DNA of 64,000 nucleotides from Amblyomma americanum (taxonomy: Eukaryota; Arthropoda; Arachnida; Ixodida; Ixodidae): assembly GCF_052857255.1 (NCBI RefSeq), contig NC_135497.1, forward strand, positions 547,255,531 to 547,319,530, read 5' to 3'. The position numbers and the translations under genes are program-made. The notes under the pieces were generated by a model. The model made no database searches. It was not told the origin of the DNA and saw nothing but the letters and a program-made list of their open reading frames with translations. Shown here in pieces: positions 23,658 to 35,847 of this stretch; the stretch's first letter is position 1; each line of letters starts with the position of its first letter.

Positions 23658-23814
23658 AACTCTCTCAAGCTGTGTGATGAGCTCAACGGTAGAATCGGGA
23701 CGGCTAAAGCATGGGGACTTCACAGATCCCTTATCGAGCCGAACTCAAATTGGAAAGAGCAAACAGACACGCTCTGTAAGACCCTGAACAGCTGTAAAGG
23801 GGACGACGAAGCCC

Positions 23815-24605
23815 TGTTTGCATTTAACCTCCTCAGTGACTCAGCAACTGCAAAATATGATCAACAAGTTAGACATGAAGAGCAGAACGTTGGGTCTAAA
23901 AATTAACATGCAGAAAATCAACTTAATGTTCTACAGTTTAGCAAGAGAACAGAAGTTCACAATTGGCAGCGAGGGGCTGGAAGTAGTAAAAGAATACTTT
24001 ACCACTTCCAGCAATACGTCTACTGAGGGCAGGTAGTGACAGCTGATCCGAATAATGAGAGGGAAATAACTAGGATAAAAATGAGGTGCAGCGCATTTGA
24101 CAGGTTCTCTCAGATCATGAATGCCAGTTTACCAATATCCATCAAGTGAAAAGTGTGCAATATATGTATTTTACCGGTACTCACGTACGGCGCAGAAACG
24201 TGGAGGCTTAAGGAAAAGGGTTCAGCTTAAGTTACGAACAACGCAGTGAGCCATGTAAAAAAAAAATGGTAGGTGTAACATTAAAAAACCGAAAGCGCTC
24301 AGAGTGGGTGAGGGAACAAGCGTGGTTTAATGACATCCTAATCGAAATCAAGAGGAAATAATGGGCTTTGGCAGGGCATGTAATGCGAAGGCAAGATAAC
24401 CGCTAGACCTTAACGGTAACGAATTGAATTCCAAAAGAAAGTAACCATAGCAGAGGTCGGCAGAAAGTTAGGTGGGCGGATGAGATTAAGAAGTTAGCAG
24501 GCATAGGCGAATACGGCTGGCGAAGGACAGGGTTAATTGGAGAGACATGGGAAAGGCATTTGCGCTGCTGTGGGCGTGGTCAGGCTGATGATGATGATGA
24601 TGAAG
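23815..24605 (+). mobile_element. RTE-type LINE 3' fragment nested in LINE-B
   Basis: Carries the RT C-terminal part of an RTE-like LINE in several frames: LQNMINKLDMKSRTLGLKIN, LAREQKFTIGSEGLEVV, RIKMRCSAFDRFSQIMN, ILPVLTYGAETWRL, GHVMRRQDN (degraded) and RRTGLIGETWERHL, finishing in (GAT)n at 24588-24603. RTE elements characteristically end in short tandem repeats. LINE-B coding continues on both sides (linker before, RT start after), so this is a nested insertion. Exact borders are good to about 10 bp. Confidence 0.8.
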
Positions 24606-24611
24606 AAGCGG

Positions 24612-25620
<1,009 letters not shown>

Positions 25621-27112
25621 CTCCCGATAAATCCGAGTTACTTCTGATCTACCGGGCAAGAAACCAAATAAAGAACTTTTGGCGTCCACTCCCTCTGTCG
25701 CTATTACGGTCCAGGGTATTAGCATTCCAATAAAGAAAGAAATCAAGATCCTGGGAGCCATCATACCAAGCGGCAACACTATTCACCACAACAATCAGAC
25801 ACCTCCAAGCCTATTCTGAGCAAGTCTCTAGAATTCGGCGCCGGGTAATCAAGAAAAGAAATGAAGGATACCATTAGATTTGTTCAGGCTTTCATTCTCT
25901 CTAAGATAACATATGCCAGCCCGTATTGCAGATTAGAAAAAAGGAGAAAGACCAACTGGATGTTATTATACGAAAGGCAGTTAAGACTGCGCTGAGACTC
26001 CCTTTATGCACATCTACTGAGCGCTTACTACAGCTGGGGATCTATAACCCCATCGAGGAACTAATAGAGGCCCACCATGTCAAACAAATTGTCAGGCTCT
26101 CAACATCTAAGCCACAAGAAAAATATTTCAGAAGCTGAGAATCCGCCATCCCAGGAAGTCGACGAAAAGATCGACATGCCCATGCAGATGAGATCAAACA
26201 TCACTACTCGCCGCGTACCAAAACGCAAGGATAAGGAATACAACAGAGGACGGAGACTAGCCAGAGCTAGACACCTCTCTAAGCGCTGGGATGGAAGCAA
26301 GGACACGTTCTACGTCGATGCGGCTGGACCCGCTAACGGGGTCACGGCAACTGCAGCAGTTTCACCCCGGTGGGATATAATTGCAGAGTCTTATCCAAGC
26401 GGTGGATACCACATTGGATGAAAAAGCAGCTATCGCACTAGCGATATCAAAGAACAGCGAGGCAACGGTTATGTTTAACTCACAAGCAGCCGTACGCAAT
26501 CAGCTAAGAGGTGGCGTTTGCGCTCCGTGTTGGGAAATGTTGCGAACGTCTAATCCTTCCGACGTCCAGATCATCAGGACGGCAGGGCAGCTCTCAACAA
26601 CGGGCAATGAGGCGGACAACACAGCTGCTCGAGCTATCCTCCTCCGAGCATCTGGCACGCAGCTGCTCCCTGAAACAGTCAACTTCTCACCCTTACTAAG
26701 CTATGCAGATATTACAGAATACTATAAGATCATAAGAAGTAAATATCCTATTCCTCAAAAGCCCTTAGCCAATTTGAAGAGCACATAATCAGGCGACTAC
26801 AAACCAATACACTGCCCAATTCCTACTTTATGAGTAAATGGTATCCAGACACCTATGTTTCGTCCTGCCCCTTCTGCGATGCTGTAGGCGCACTCTTGCA
26901 CGCAATTTGCGAATGTCACGAAAACCCAGACTTGGACAGCAATCCCGATTCGATGTATGAGCGCTGGGAGGCAACCCTTCATAGCCACAGTCCCCTCGAC
27001 CAGAAATCGCTAGTTGAGAGGGGCCGGATTATGATGGCGAGCTTCGGGTTCTCCTTCGGAAACCCAGCAATATTTATGCTGTTAAAAAATGTTTTTCCTC
27101 CTCCTCCTCCGA
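25621..27112 (+). pseudogene. LINE-B thumb, RNase H and C-terminal zinc finger
   Basis: Visible: VIIRKAVKTALRLPLCTSTE and RLLQLGIYNPIEE (RT thumb/connection); DTFYVDAAGPANG (RNase H first Asp, about 26310); EKAAIALAISKNSEATVMFN, where the usual Asp is Asn; GQLSTTGNEADNTAAR, where the usual His is Gln; then MSKWYPDTYVSSCPFC and ALLHAICECHE, a CCHC zinc finger of the LINE C-terminus (about 26860-26920). RNase H would remove template RNA. Two catalytic substitutions plus frameshifts near 26420 and 26790 mark decay. The frame runs on to 27138, past the repeat tail. Confidence 0.8.
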
Positions 27113-27127
27113 ACAGCGCCGTAAGGC

Positions 27128-27235
27128 AAGGGAAATGAAATGAAAATTGGTTTTAAGGAAAGGAAATGACGCCTGTCTCACATATCTCAGTGGACACATA
27201 AACCGTCCTGTCTACTTCTTTGTCTGTGTCTTTGT
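27128..27235 (-). mobile_element. SINE tail fragment
   Basis: AAAATTGGTTTTAAGGAAAG, GAAATGACGCCTGTCTCACA and TGGACACATAAACCG match the tail portion of the SINE copies at 22040 and 35848. The body and tRNA head are absent. It sits immediately after LINE-B's repeat tail. Confidence 0.55.
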
Positions 27236-27650
27236 TATATGCGCTAGTCTTTTAATTCATGATGAAACACCAACTAGCCCAGCTTTCCGCCTTAACACAT
27301 AAACCGCACCGTAAGGGAATGAATATTTCCGACCAGCAATGCCGACAACTACAACTACTCGTTCTGGTAAACATTAGGTTTGCAGCTGCTTCGAAAAGGG
27401 TTCACGTGATTCGAATCCCTCGTGTCAAGTGCAAACAGCATAATGTATGATAACGCCGCCTGCAGACAATGCGAAGCACGTTCCTTCTGTCGCTACTCTA
27501 CCCCAGCTTCCTCTTGATTATGACCTCCCAGGCACTGAGCTGGGCCTGTATCGGCTCTATACACTACACATGTATAGAGTACCGCTCTACAGATCGGTAC
27601 CGTATACGGTAAGCTAGCGGAATACCAAGCTAGAGGAAAACTAACAGAAA
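27236..27650. other. Interval without recognised genes
   Basis: Separates LINE-B/SINE from the ORF2 start of LINE-C. No ORF1 similarity is visible, so LINE-C probably starts close to its ORF2. Confidence 0.45.
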
Positions 27651-28680
27651 TGGCGACTAAACCTCAGAGAAATAAGTACAGGCTACAAATTATACAATGG
27701 AATTGCAGGGGTTTTAAAAAGAAAAAGATACACTATATCAATATCTGCAAGATTTAGAAAGGATTCTGTAAGTCATTGCAATACAAGACGCGGGCACAGA
27801 AGCAAAAATTAAATCGTGTAACACCCACGAAGTAGATACAACCACCTGTATCCTCGTACATAAAGAATGTACGGCCTACAGTGTATATTTACAATTAGAA
27901 CAAGAAATCGAGCACACATTCGTGCAAATCCTTCCAAACAAGCGGCTCCAGCAACGAGCCCTTGTTTTAAACATATAGTAGACATCAAAGACGTAAGAAC
28001 ACTTTCTCGGAGATCTTTCACGAGGACATTCTAATAGCTGGCAGAGCACCGTTACTAGTAGTGGGGACTTCAACGCCTGCAGCTATCAATGGGGGTACCA
28101 CAAGGAAGACATTAAAGGCAGGAAATTAGCAGAGGCTATCACTGACGTGGGTTTCACCATTCTCACAGATCCCCTTCATCCCACCCGAATAGGATACAGC
28201 TTGAATCGTGACACATGCCCGGACCTCTCCCTAGTGCGGAACGCAAAAAAGATACGAATGGGTAAACAATGACGAGACGCTAGGGAGTGATCATTGTCTC
28301 TTAAAGGCAGCGATTGAGGCGGCCGAACTCAGGAAAAAGAGCGGTCAAGTGCGGCTCACTCACTTAACCAAGTTCAGGGACTAAGGAATTCCAGAGCTTA
28401 GTAAGGTGGGGGTTATCGACGTTGGGCTGAAGCACTCATAGAAAGCAGAGAACAATATACGACCACGGTACAAACAAATGACGACACACCGGCGGTAGAC
28501 AACCACCTCATGCATCTATGGGAGGCCAGGAGGGCTCTCACTAAGAGATTGCGTAGACAAAAACCTAATCGGATATTGAAACTTAGAATAGCGGATCTCA
28601 GCAAGCAGGCTGAGGCATACGCGACGTGTCTCGCAAAAAGCATTTGGATAGCCTAGTGTAACTCCATGAGCGGCACTCTC
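27651..28680 (+). pseudogene. LINE-C endonuclease and linker (broken)
   Basis: Begins MATKPQRNKYRLQIIQWNCR, parallel to the LINE-A ORF2 start, with the WNCRGF endonuclease box; it stops after about 35 codons. Later pieces: GDFNACSYQWGYHKED (about 28065, catalytic loop), ILTDPLHPTRIG, RDTCPDLSLVRN, and on toward SDH, which is in a shifted frame (GSDHCL near 28285). The linker LWEARRALTKRLRRQK follows at about 28520. Five or more disruptions. Confidence 0.75.
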
Positions 28681-28779
28681 GGCTCGAAGAGCGCGTGCAG
28701 CTTACTGAGGTGACTCATTGAACCGAGTCAAACGAGGAGGGAGAACCGTAGAAACTTGAGACTAGCATTATACGAATTT

Positions 28780-30270
28780 CAATGTACAAATGAACAACTC
28801 GCTACAGCGCAAGAAGATAAGTACATATGCACCATAGCAGACCAACACGCGGACGCACTGATATACGCCAGGGAAGAAAATGAGGTGCTGGATGCGAAAT
28901 TCACTACATGAGAGGCCAAAGCGGCACTAGCCAGTATAAAGAAAGGACAGCCCCGGGAATTACCGCATAACGGTCCGTTTGCGGCCAGTTTTCTTGCAAA
29001 CATCAACGACAAAGTTATTGAGGACCTCACAGACTTCATCAATGAGATATGGCAAGATGAACAAATACCGAAAGAGTGGAAAACATCAATAGTGACTTTG
29101 ATACCCAAACCGGGTATGAAAATCAACATGGACAATTTAAGACCCATATCCATTACGTCGTGCGCGAGCAAGCTTATGGAAACTATGATCAGGAAAAGAC
29201 TATATGAGTACACAGAGGACCAGGAGCTTTTTCTACAACTATGTTCGGCTTCCGGGCACGCTTGTCAGCACAAGACGTGCTTTTACAACTTAATATGGAA
29301 GTCTTAGGCCCCCTTTACGGCAGTCAACAGAACAGAGCTATCTTTGGATTTGAAGGAGGCCTTTAGATAATCTCAGCACTACAAACTGCAGGAAACGGAC
29401 TTACCAGTGCGTCAAGGACTTTCTCAAGGACAGGAAGGCCTAGAGAATTAGGATAGACGACAGTAAATTCGGACCCGTATAGATGGGAACACGAGCCACG
29501 CCCGAAGGGGCGGTAATCTCTCCTCTGCTCTTCAACATAGCCATGATGGGTCTTCCCGGGAGACTCTACACGATATATTGTGTGAGGCACGCCGTTTATG
29601 CGCACTACGGCAGTTTTGGACAGATAGAGGATGCCTTGCAGGAGGCAGCGTCAGCGGTAGAAGAGTGTGGCCTTAGGTGTGCACCCTCGAAATATGAGCT
29701 CCTTCATATCACGGGGGATAAAAAATCGGCAAGCAAAATTCAAATATACATAGATGTAACCCAGGTCTCAGAGGTAGAAAACATCCGCGGGTTAGGTCTG
29801 CAAATCAACAACACAGGTAATAAGGCCATAGTAATCAACAAACTAAAGTCCACGTGCGAGCAAACCAGTAGGATGATTGGCAGGGTATCTGGCAAGCACG
29901 GTGGATTCACGGAAAAGGAGACGTTACGCCTGGTGCAGGCTTTCGTCATTAGCAGAATAATATATTCTGCGCCCCCCCCCCCCCCCTCAAACTGCGGCAG
30001 AGCGACAAGGAGATGTAATAGTCAGAGCGGCCATCAAGAAGGCGCTAGGACTGTCCTCCAAGACGTCCACTGATCGCCTCCTCCACCTAGGATAGCAACT
30101 ACTCTAAGCTCACCAAACAAGCCAAATAATGCGGTTATCAATTACCAAAGTTGTAAAGGAGTACTCGATGATCTGCCCATATGGCTGCCACCAAAAGCAG
30201 AAGGCAGAAGGGACATTCCCAAGGACTGGAGAGATAAACTACTACTTAAACCAATACCAAAAACATGCGT
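28780..30270 (+). pseudogene. LINE-C reverse transcriptase (broken)
   Basis: Pieces in order: WKTSIVTLIPKPGMK and MDNLRPISITSCASKLMETM (about 29090-29185), a degraded DLKEAF (about 29350), EGAVISPLLFNIAMMGLP (about 29507-29560), VRHAVYAHYGSFGQIEDALQ where the Asp-Asp box is lost by deletion, ENIRGLGLQINN and RLVQAFVISRIIYSAP (thumb). A C16 tract at about 29971-29986 sits in the thumb. The catalytic centre is gone, so this RT is certainly inactive. Confidence 0.75.
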
Positions 30271-30274
30271 CCCG

Positions 30275-30480
30275 AGAATAATGTAGGTGCGGGAGGTGCG
30301 GGGTTCGATCCCCAGTGCCAACGGGCACCCACCAGTGATACACTGGGTGAAAACTTTCCCCTGGTCTGGTGCTCGGCTTATTTGGGGTGAAATGCTTGGG
30401 AAATGGGTCTTTGACCCAACCTTTTTTTTCTCACAAGGTCGGACAGCCGGAAAAAACCGCACTTGCCCAGGACCGCAGTG
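30275..30480 (+). mobile_element. tRNA-derived SINE, second family (left arm of inverted pair)
   Basis: Starts with a tRNA-like 3' half containing the B-box GGTTCGATCCC (about 30301-30311), then CAGTGCCAACGGGCACCCAC, CAGTGATACACTGGGTGAAA, CCTGGTCTGGTGCTCGG and a T-rich stretch. Different body from the 16945-type SINE. It interrupts LINE-C. Confidence 0.6.
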
Positions 30481-30790
30481 ATACCCTGAATCACTTCTGA
30501 CGATGGACCTTAGTGTTGAACTTGACGCTGGTTAGAGCGTACGAGCCTTGAGTCGAACACTTCACTTTGGAGTGAAACTCGAACCACCTTTGCAAGCTGA
30601 GATGTTCGAAATTGGGTTTGCCCCCGAAGGAGCGCAGCGGGGTTTGCGGAGCCTCCTCCAAGCACACACCCCTGAAGAAGCCGGGCGCGGGCCGAGGGTT
30701 GCTTGTACCCATTTTTACCAGTGGGTGTCTGGCAGTGGGTTTAGAACCAACCACCTCCCGCAGCCGAAGCAGACGACCAGGTCATTCGTA
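30481..30790 (-). mobile_element. Same SINE family, right arm of inverted pair
   Basis: Read on the minus strand from about 30790 it has GGGAGGTGGTTGGTTCTAAA, a decayed B-box (GGTTCTAAACC), then CACTGCCAGACACCCACTGG, matching the left arm's order of B-box, CAGTGCC and CACCCACC. The pair faces outward-in within LINE-C. The body beyond about 100 nt is less alike. Confidence 0.5.
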
Positions 30791-30829
30791 TTATGTAGGC
30801 ACGGCCGGCCCTACGCAAGAGAGCATTTG

Positions 30830-31653
30830 CACCGTCGCGGTGATACGCGAGCGAAAGCTGGTGGATGTACTCTCGGTGACTACTGAAGTTGCGTTAGCCG
30901 AAGAAGTGGTGATAACGCTGGCAGCCACTCACTCTGACGCCAAGCACATAATTTCTCATTCTCAACACGCCTGTCGAAATTATATAAGAGGAATAATAGC
31001 GCCGCTTGCCAGCAGATTTTTAGCAAACGCGCAACATAGCTCAAAGCAGACAAAAAAAGAAATTAATATGGGTGCCCGGACACTAGGGAATAGAAAGGAA
31101 CAAGGCTGCTCACACAGCCACCCGACCGTCTCTCGCCCGGCGTTCCACTGAGTTCCCAATCATCTTCGGAACTCCTGTACCGAATCCGCTTACCACATAT
31201 GCGGACATTACAACATATATTCGCCTCAGTAGGCAGACGTTCCCAGAGCCCGCAAAGGGACTGGATACAACTGAGGAACGACCCCTCAGAAGGCTGCAAA
31301 CGTGGTTGTTTCGAAGCCGTGCGATTCTAAAGCACATAGACCCAACTTTTGCGGGGTGCTGTAAATTTTTTGAGACGTGGGCAGACGTATATAATATGGT
31401 ATGAGCCTGCCTGAAAATTCCACAAATAAGGAGAGTAAATCAGCAAACGCGAGAGGACTGGAAGGCGACCTTGGGCGGCTGCTGGCACCTGGAGTCCCAA
31501 AAGGCTCTGGTCCAAAGAGCTCGGGCAGCGGCTACCGCTAATGGTGTCCCGGTTACAGGAATGCCACCTAGGCAAGGGAGCGGTGAACCCCTCCACTCTC
31601 CTCTAAAACCCAACCCAGTGCATGCAATAAAGTTTTGTCACCACCACCACCAC
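30830..31653 (+). pseudogene. LINE-C RNase H remnant and 3' end
   Basis: VALAEEVVITLAATHS (RNase H Glu region) and HIISHSQHACRNY, in which the expected Asp is His; after a frameshift, LTTYADITTYIRLSRQTFPE (post-RNase H segment also seen in LINE-B as LSYADITEYYKII), FRSRAILKHIDPTF and KIPQIRRVNQQTREDWKATL. Ends with AATAAAGTTTTGT (31626-31638) and CAC repeats. The zinc-finger cysteines are not clear here. Confidence 0.65.
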
Positions 31654-32254
31654 CCCGTTCCTTCCCCCAGCGTGTGTTTCCCGGTAAAGATTACGGTTGC
31701 ATTTTCGTGTCGTTGTGGTGAGCAAAAAACGCAAGGATAAGAATTGAATGCGACCAGCATATCTCCTTGGGAATAAGGCATACAGCATAAAGCTTAAGTA
31801 CATTTCGCTTGTCTCTGGTTTCACTCTTTGTAGAGCCACGTGTGACAATTTTCAAGCGACGTTGCAGTGCGTAATTCGGTGTCGTTTGTCTGCTTCGCTG
31901 TCCAACCACCACCACAGCGTGGATTGGAGCTACACTATTTTTTTTGTTTACGTAAATAAGGGAAGATGGACGGTAATTACGTAGTCTATAAAATCAACAT
32001 GCAAACGCGCAGGTACACCGGAGTGCATGGTATGGCTTGACAGTCCACAACGAAACATTTGTCTTCCTTCAGTACAAAGATGTGACAACAGCGTTCACAT
32101 TGCTGCGGCAAAGCAGCACGGAGGCCGGTTTTTCTCCCGCCTGTAGATTTGTTTACATGAACACGACAGAAGCAGGGAGAGACCGGGGTCAATTTGAGCA
32201 AGGTCAACCCAACTCGATGACGGTTTACATGATCTCAATACTAATCAATAGGCC
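31654..32254. other. Interval without recognised genes
   Basis: Open frames on both strands around 31750-32200 show no motif I recognise. Confidence 0.5.
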
Positions 32255-32590
32255 CTGGAATAATGTTGACCACCTGGACACCTTTAACGTGCACTCACAT
32301 CGCACAGCGCGCGGGCGCCTTTGCGTTTCGCCTTCATCGAACCCGATCGCGGAGGCCGCGTTTGAAACAGGCGATACGCAAAAGGCACCCGCGTGCTGTG
32401 CGATGTCAGTGCACGTTAAAGATCCCCAGGTGGTCAAAATAATTCGGGAGCCCTCACTACAGCACGTATTTCTACCTGGCTTCCTTCAGTGCCTCCTGCA
32501 TCTTTTTCCTTACGGTGCGGTTCTGGTGTCTGCCGAGATGTGAGACAGATACTGCTCCATTGGCTGCCCTCAAAAACCAATTTTCCAATT
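32255..32590. mobile_element. Fold-back pair of SINE copies
   Basis: 32255-32345 is a minus-sense SINE body (GGAATAATGTTGACCACCTG, TTTAACGTGCACTCACATCG, GCGCCTTTGCGTTTCGCC). 32370-32590 is the same family in the opposite sense (GGCGATACGCAAAAGGCACC, GTGCGATGTCAGTGCACGTT, AAGATCCCCAGGTGGTCAAA, then the tail GGCTGCCCTCAAAAACCAAT). The two arms of about 90 bp face each other across a short GC-rich centre (GATCGCGGAGGCCGCG) and could form a long hairpin. Confidence 0.75.
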
Positions 32591-33386
32591 TTTACTCTCT
32601 CGGTGCACCCTGTGAGACGTGATTGCATGAGTAGTGAACCGGCGCCCGCTTCTGTTCTCCCCTGTAGAAAATGCTTTCCCCAGGCGTGAAAGAGAAATAA
32701 GTGTAATTTGTGGGGCGGGCTGCTAGTCAACCCACCCTCCGTGGTCGGGATGGCCCAGCCCGACTCTACTGTCGCTTAACTCGAACCCCGACAGTCTACT
32801 CGACCCGACTTTCGTCGGGCTCATGTAAACACCCAATGTGTCATGTAAGCGGCTCACTTCACTGCGGAGACGCATAAAGTCGCACGAGCAGTCAAACTCA
32901 GCGGAAATTCCGAAATCGGCGAACTCGGAAATGGAAGTGTTGAAGCAGGGCTCTAAATTCTAGCTGCAATACAGTAGCAGCATCGTTGTCTGTGCGCCTG
33001 CAAGGGACTCAGGCAATTCTGCCGCCACTGACGCTTTCTGGCGGTGTAGCTCCCATAGATCCCGAGTGTGCGCTTTCCGTTGTGGCGAACCCGTCTGAAA
33101 AAAAAATGTGCGCACGTGACCTATTTAGCAGTTTGCAACCACCAAAGCATGTATGACATAAGCCTAATGAGTGTGCTTCACGTTTTTTTTTTTTTCACAG
33201 GTCTGATGACAAGAAAAATATGAAGTTTAAGCTTTAATAAAAGCTTCGTTAAACTGGATTATGGCGCGGTCCGTTGCGCCAGCTATTTCCAGCGCACTTT
33301 TTCCACAGCCATGCATAAACGCCCTTCACGATAGCGGCCTCAGTTAGTGTTTATATGATTCAATGATTAGACACCTTTAGCATAGC
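32591..33386. other. Interval without recognised genes
   Basis: No coding similarity; T-rich run at 33185-33197. Confidence 0.5.
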
Positions 33387-33692
33387 GTGTATCAAGTTAC
33401 CGGTACCGGAGTGAAGGGAGCCTGCGCGCAGCGAATGCGCTTACGCATATCGCTACGCCGGCGCCAGATGGCGCCACGTACCCGGCAGAAGCGCGCCCAC
33501 CTGCAGCATCGGGACCAATCGGTGCGCCCTCACCGACGAAAAGCGGGCTCCAAGTACTCCAGTAACGGTAACACAGTACATGGTATGCTAAAGGTATGTA
33601 TTACTTTACTTTTCCTCCTGTGAGCCGTCAACGAGTTTATCATGATTACTGTATGCCACCCCTATTCCCTCATTCGTCTTTTTCCCACTCAG

Positions 33693-34058
33693 AGGCCATG
33701 TCACCAGACACGAGCGGATCCACACAGGCCTTTCGTGCGCGAGGTGTCGACAACGGCTTCACACAGCGTTGTAATCTTCCCAGGCACATGCTGATACACT
33801 CGGGGAAGAAGCCGCAGCAGTGCCCCGAATGCGGTCAGTGCTTCAGCCGAGGGTATCAATTGGCGCGTCACTGCAGAAGGCAGCACTCTGTCGATGGCAG
33901 GACTATGTCGCCCCTACGTCCTTGGGGCTCCTAGGGGAGATAAATTCAAATACGAACGCCACAGGCACCCGCTCCACAGAATGTCCAGTGGTATGGGTCC
34001 ACATTGCACTAAGGATCTGAAACGCCACGTGGATGCTCGCCATGGTTCCGCTGTATAA
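33693..34058 (+). pseudogene. C2H2 zinc-finger exon, frameshifted
   Basis: A polypyrimidine tract and AG (33691-33692) look like a splice acceptor. The exon starts mid-finger with GHVTRHERIHTG, then CARC, one extra base at about 33748, and continues in a new frame with NGFTQRCNLPRHMLIHSGKK, then CPECGQCFSRGYQLARHCRR (C-x2-C-x3-Phe-x5-Leu-x2-H-x4-H). A further finger tail, KFKYERHRH, and KDLKRHVDARH lie in the third frame, ending at TAA 34056-34058. The GKKP and TG linkers are typical of tandem DNA-binding fingers. Two frame changes suggest a pseudogene, or base-call errors in a real terminal exon. A possible upstream exon ends at AAG/GTATGT (33593-33594). Confidence 0.6.
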
Positions 34059-35100
34059 GAGACACAATTCAGCGACTCTGAAGCAGGTTCAGTGAGAGTG
34101 CGGTCCCAGGCGGCGCTACAGTTCTCTGAGCGTGTGCGACATCTTTGTTGTCCTTTAATTTTCTCGTTCTCACCCGGTCTCAAACTCACCGAGATGCAAT
34201 ACACCATCGCAAGTTTATCACAATATTAATACGCATTTTTAAATCCACCGTCGCTCATTTTATTCAGGGAGCCCTCTGTGCTGGGGGTGTTTATCGTGAA
34301 TTATGTCGCATTGTCTTCCGTTAGGTGCTGTAGAGTGATTGCAATGGCGAACTGCGTTGTGTTCGCTTGGATCAATAATCGAAATTCCATGCGCGGAGAC
34401 GAGAACAATGTCATGTGGTCTTGAGGCACTGCCAAAACAACTCTTTGACATCGGCAGAGAAATAATTAACTATATCATTGTTATCTACGATCAAACGAAC
34501 GACGTCACTTGAAATTTTTGACAAGGTTTCAGTTCCAGTTTTTCTTCATGCCTGATCATGAAGTGTAATATGCAATAAAAGACTGCAGAGATAAAAACAA
34601 TGTGGTTGATTTTCACAGTGCAATTTCCAAGAAACAGAACTTTTTAGCGCTCTTAGAATTTTATCATATTTCACTGCCGCAAAATAAATAGATATATATA
34701 GGGTCATGCACTACCCGGACTGTGCAATATTATTTTGAGACCCATCCACGATTCTTAACAATGTCGTATTAATTATTTTAACTGGCATTGTCCTTAAAGT
34801 ATTTCGTTATATGGATGACATTTAAATTGCTCTGAACAAGCAGTGCTCCATTTCTAATGAGGTTAGACTAAAAAGTGTACTGGGTGATTTTCAGCATCAT
34901 GGCAATGGGCTAAATTGGAGTCCGCGATCCGAAATTCGTGTGTCTTTGAGATAGAAGCAAGTTTTGATCACCAAATGGGGAGACTGCTTTTAGCTGACTT
35001 CCCTCGTTCGGTCATTGTGGGAGCGACTGACACGCTTGTGAAGAAATGAAGCCCGGTACAAGAATGCTGAGGAAACCGTGGAGGGCCAAGTGGTAGTGTA
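34059..35100. other. AT-rich interval without recognised genes
   Basis: CAATAAAAG at about 34574 could be a polyadenylation signal for the zinc-finger exon upstream, but it is 500 bp away. Nothing else is recognised. Confidence 0.45.
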
Positions 35101-35432
35101 CATGCACAGTGTACATGCACATGCAGTGTATATGCGCCACCCTGTGGCTACGCCGCCACCCTGTGGCTGCGCCGCCACGCTGTCACGTGGTCGGTCACGT
35201 GGTGCGGAGAAGCGGCCGGCGGCGCGGCGCCATGGCTGATCACATGTTTCGTCACTTGACTGGTAACGTGACTAGCCACGTGTGCGAATCAGCAGCTGCT
35301 GCCGGCCGCGAGGCGCGCCGGCGAAACCAAGCTGCCACAGCTGTGCGCATGCGCTGTGTCAAGTGGGACGAAGATGAAGAAGGACCGCCCAGCGAAACAG
35401 ACCGGCGAAAGACTGACTTTGCAATTTAACTG
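35101..35432 (+). other. GC-rich patch with CACGTG motifs and a short open frame
   Basis: Two near-identical GCCGCCACCCTGTGGCT units (35145-35175) are followed by three CACGTG/CACGTGG E-box-like sites. ATG at 35232 in a favourable context (GCCATGG) opens a 65-codon frame (MADHMFRHLTGNVTSHV to KTDFAI, stop 35427-35429) with an acidic WDEDEE stretch. No homology is recognised. It may be a promoter-proximal exon or simply part of an interspersed repeat. Confidence 0.25.
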
Positions 35433-35575
35433 AGCAAGTTCCACTCGTCCTGCTGTAGCTATCGCGTCACTCCAGGTTTAACCAGAGCTAAACCACCGCC
35501 ATTTTAGCCCCCAAGATGCTTCCTCAGCGGAGTCCTTACGGATACAAAAATTCCTGCGAGGGCTCAAGCACTAAC

Positions 35576-35690
35576 CATTAATAAAGGCGCATCTAGTGAA
35601 TGCACTCTTGCGATGCAGAAGTCGCCGTGTTTTCGCTACGTATATCCTGGCCCTACGTATATCCTGGTCGCTACGTATATCCGTCCCCTA
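35576..35690. repeat. Dispersed repeat, copy 2, with short tandem expansion
   Basis: Matches 21074-21150 (AATAAAGGCGCATCTAGTGA and TACGTATATCCTGG). The unit CTACGTATATCCTGG is then repeated about three times to 35687. Same orientation as copy 1, 14.5 kb apart. Confidence 0.7.
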
Positions 35691-35847
35691 AGGCGCGATT
35701 CGGGTGTTCATCGAGATATATGAGACTGCCAAAGGTAGCGTTGCTTAATGCGGTGCTCGTCAGGTTAGTAGCCACGTGCTTTCCCCGGCATGTGTCGCAT
35801 CGATCACACCTAGCGTTCTGCTGAACGCATCAAAGTGCATCGCCGTT

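Larger units (their letters stand above)
27651..31653 (+). mobile_element. LINE-C: third LINE of the LINE-A type
   Basis: Starts at an ORF2-like ATG (27651) and ends CAATAAAGTTTTGT followed by (CAC)n at 31639-31653. Endonuclease, RT and RNase H regions are recognisable in order but heavily broken. An inverted SINE pair (30275-30790) sits between RT and RNase H parts. Same strand as LINE-B. Confidence 0.8.

Noticed and set aside
32037..32207. THAP-like cysteine pattern on the minus strand near 32.1 kb
   Set aside because: Cysteine spacing does not fit C2CH and no other THAP signature is present.
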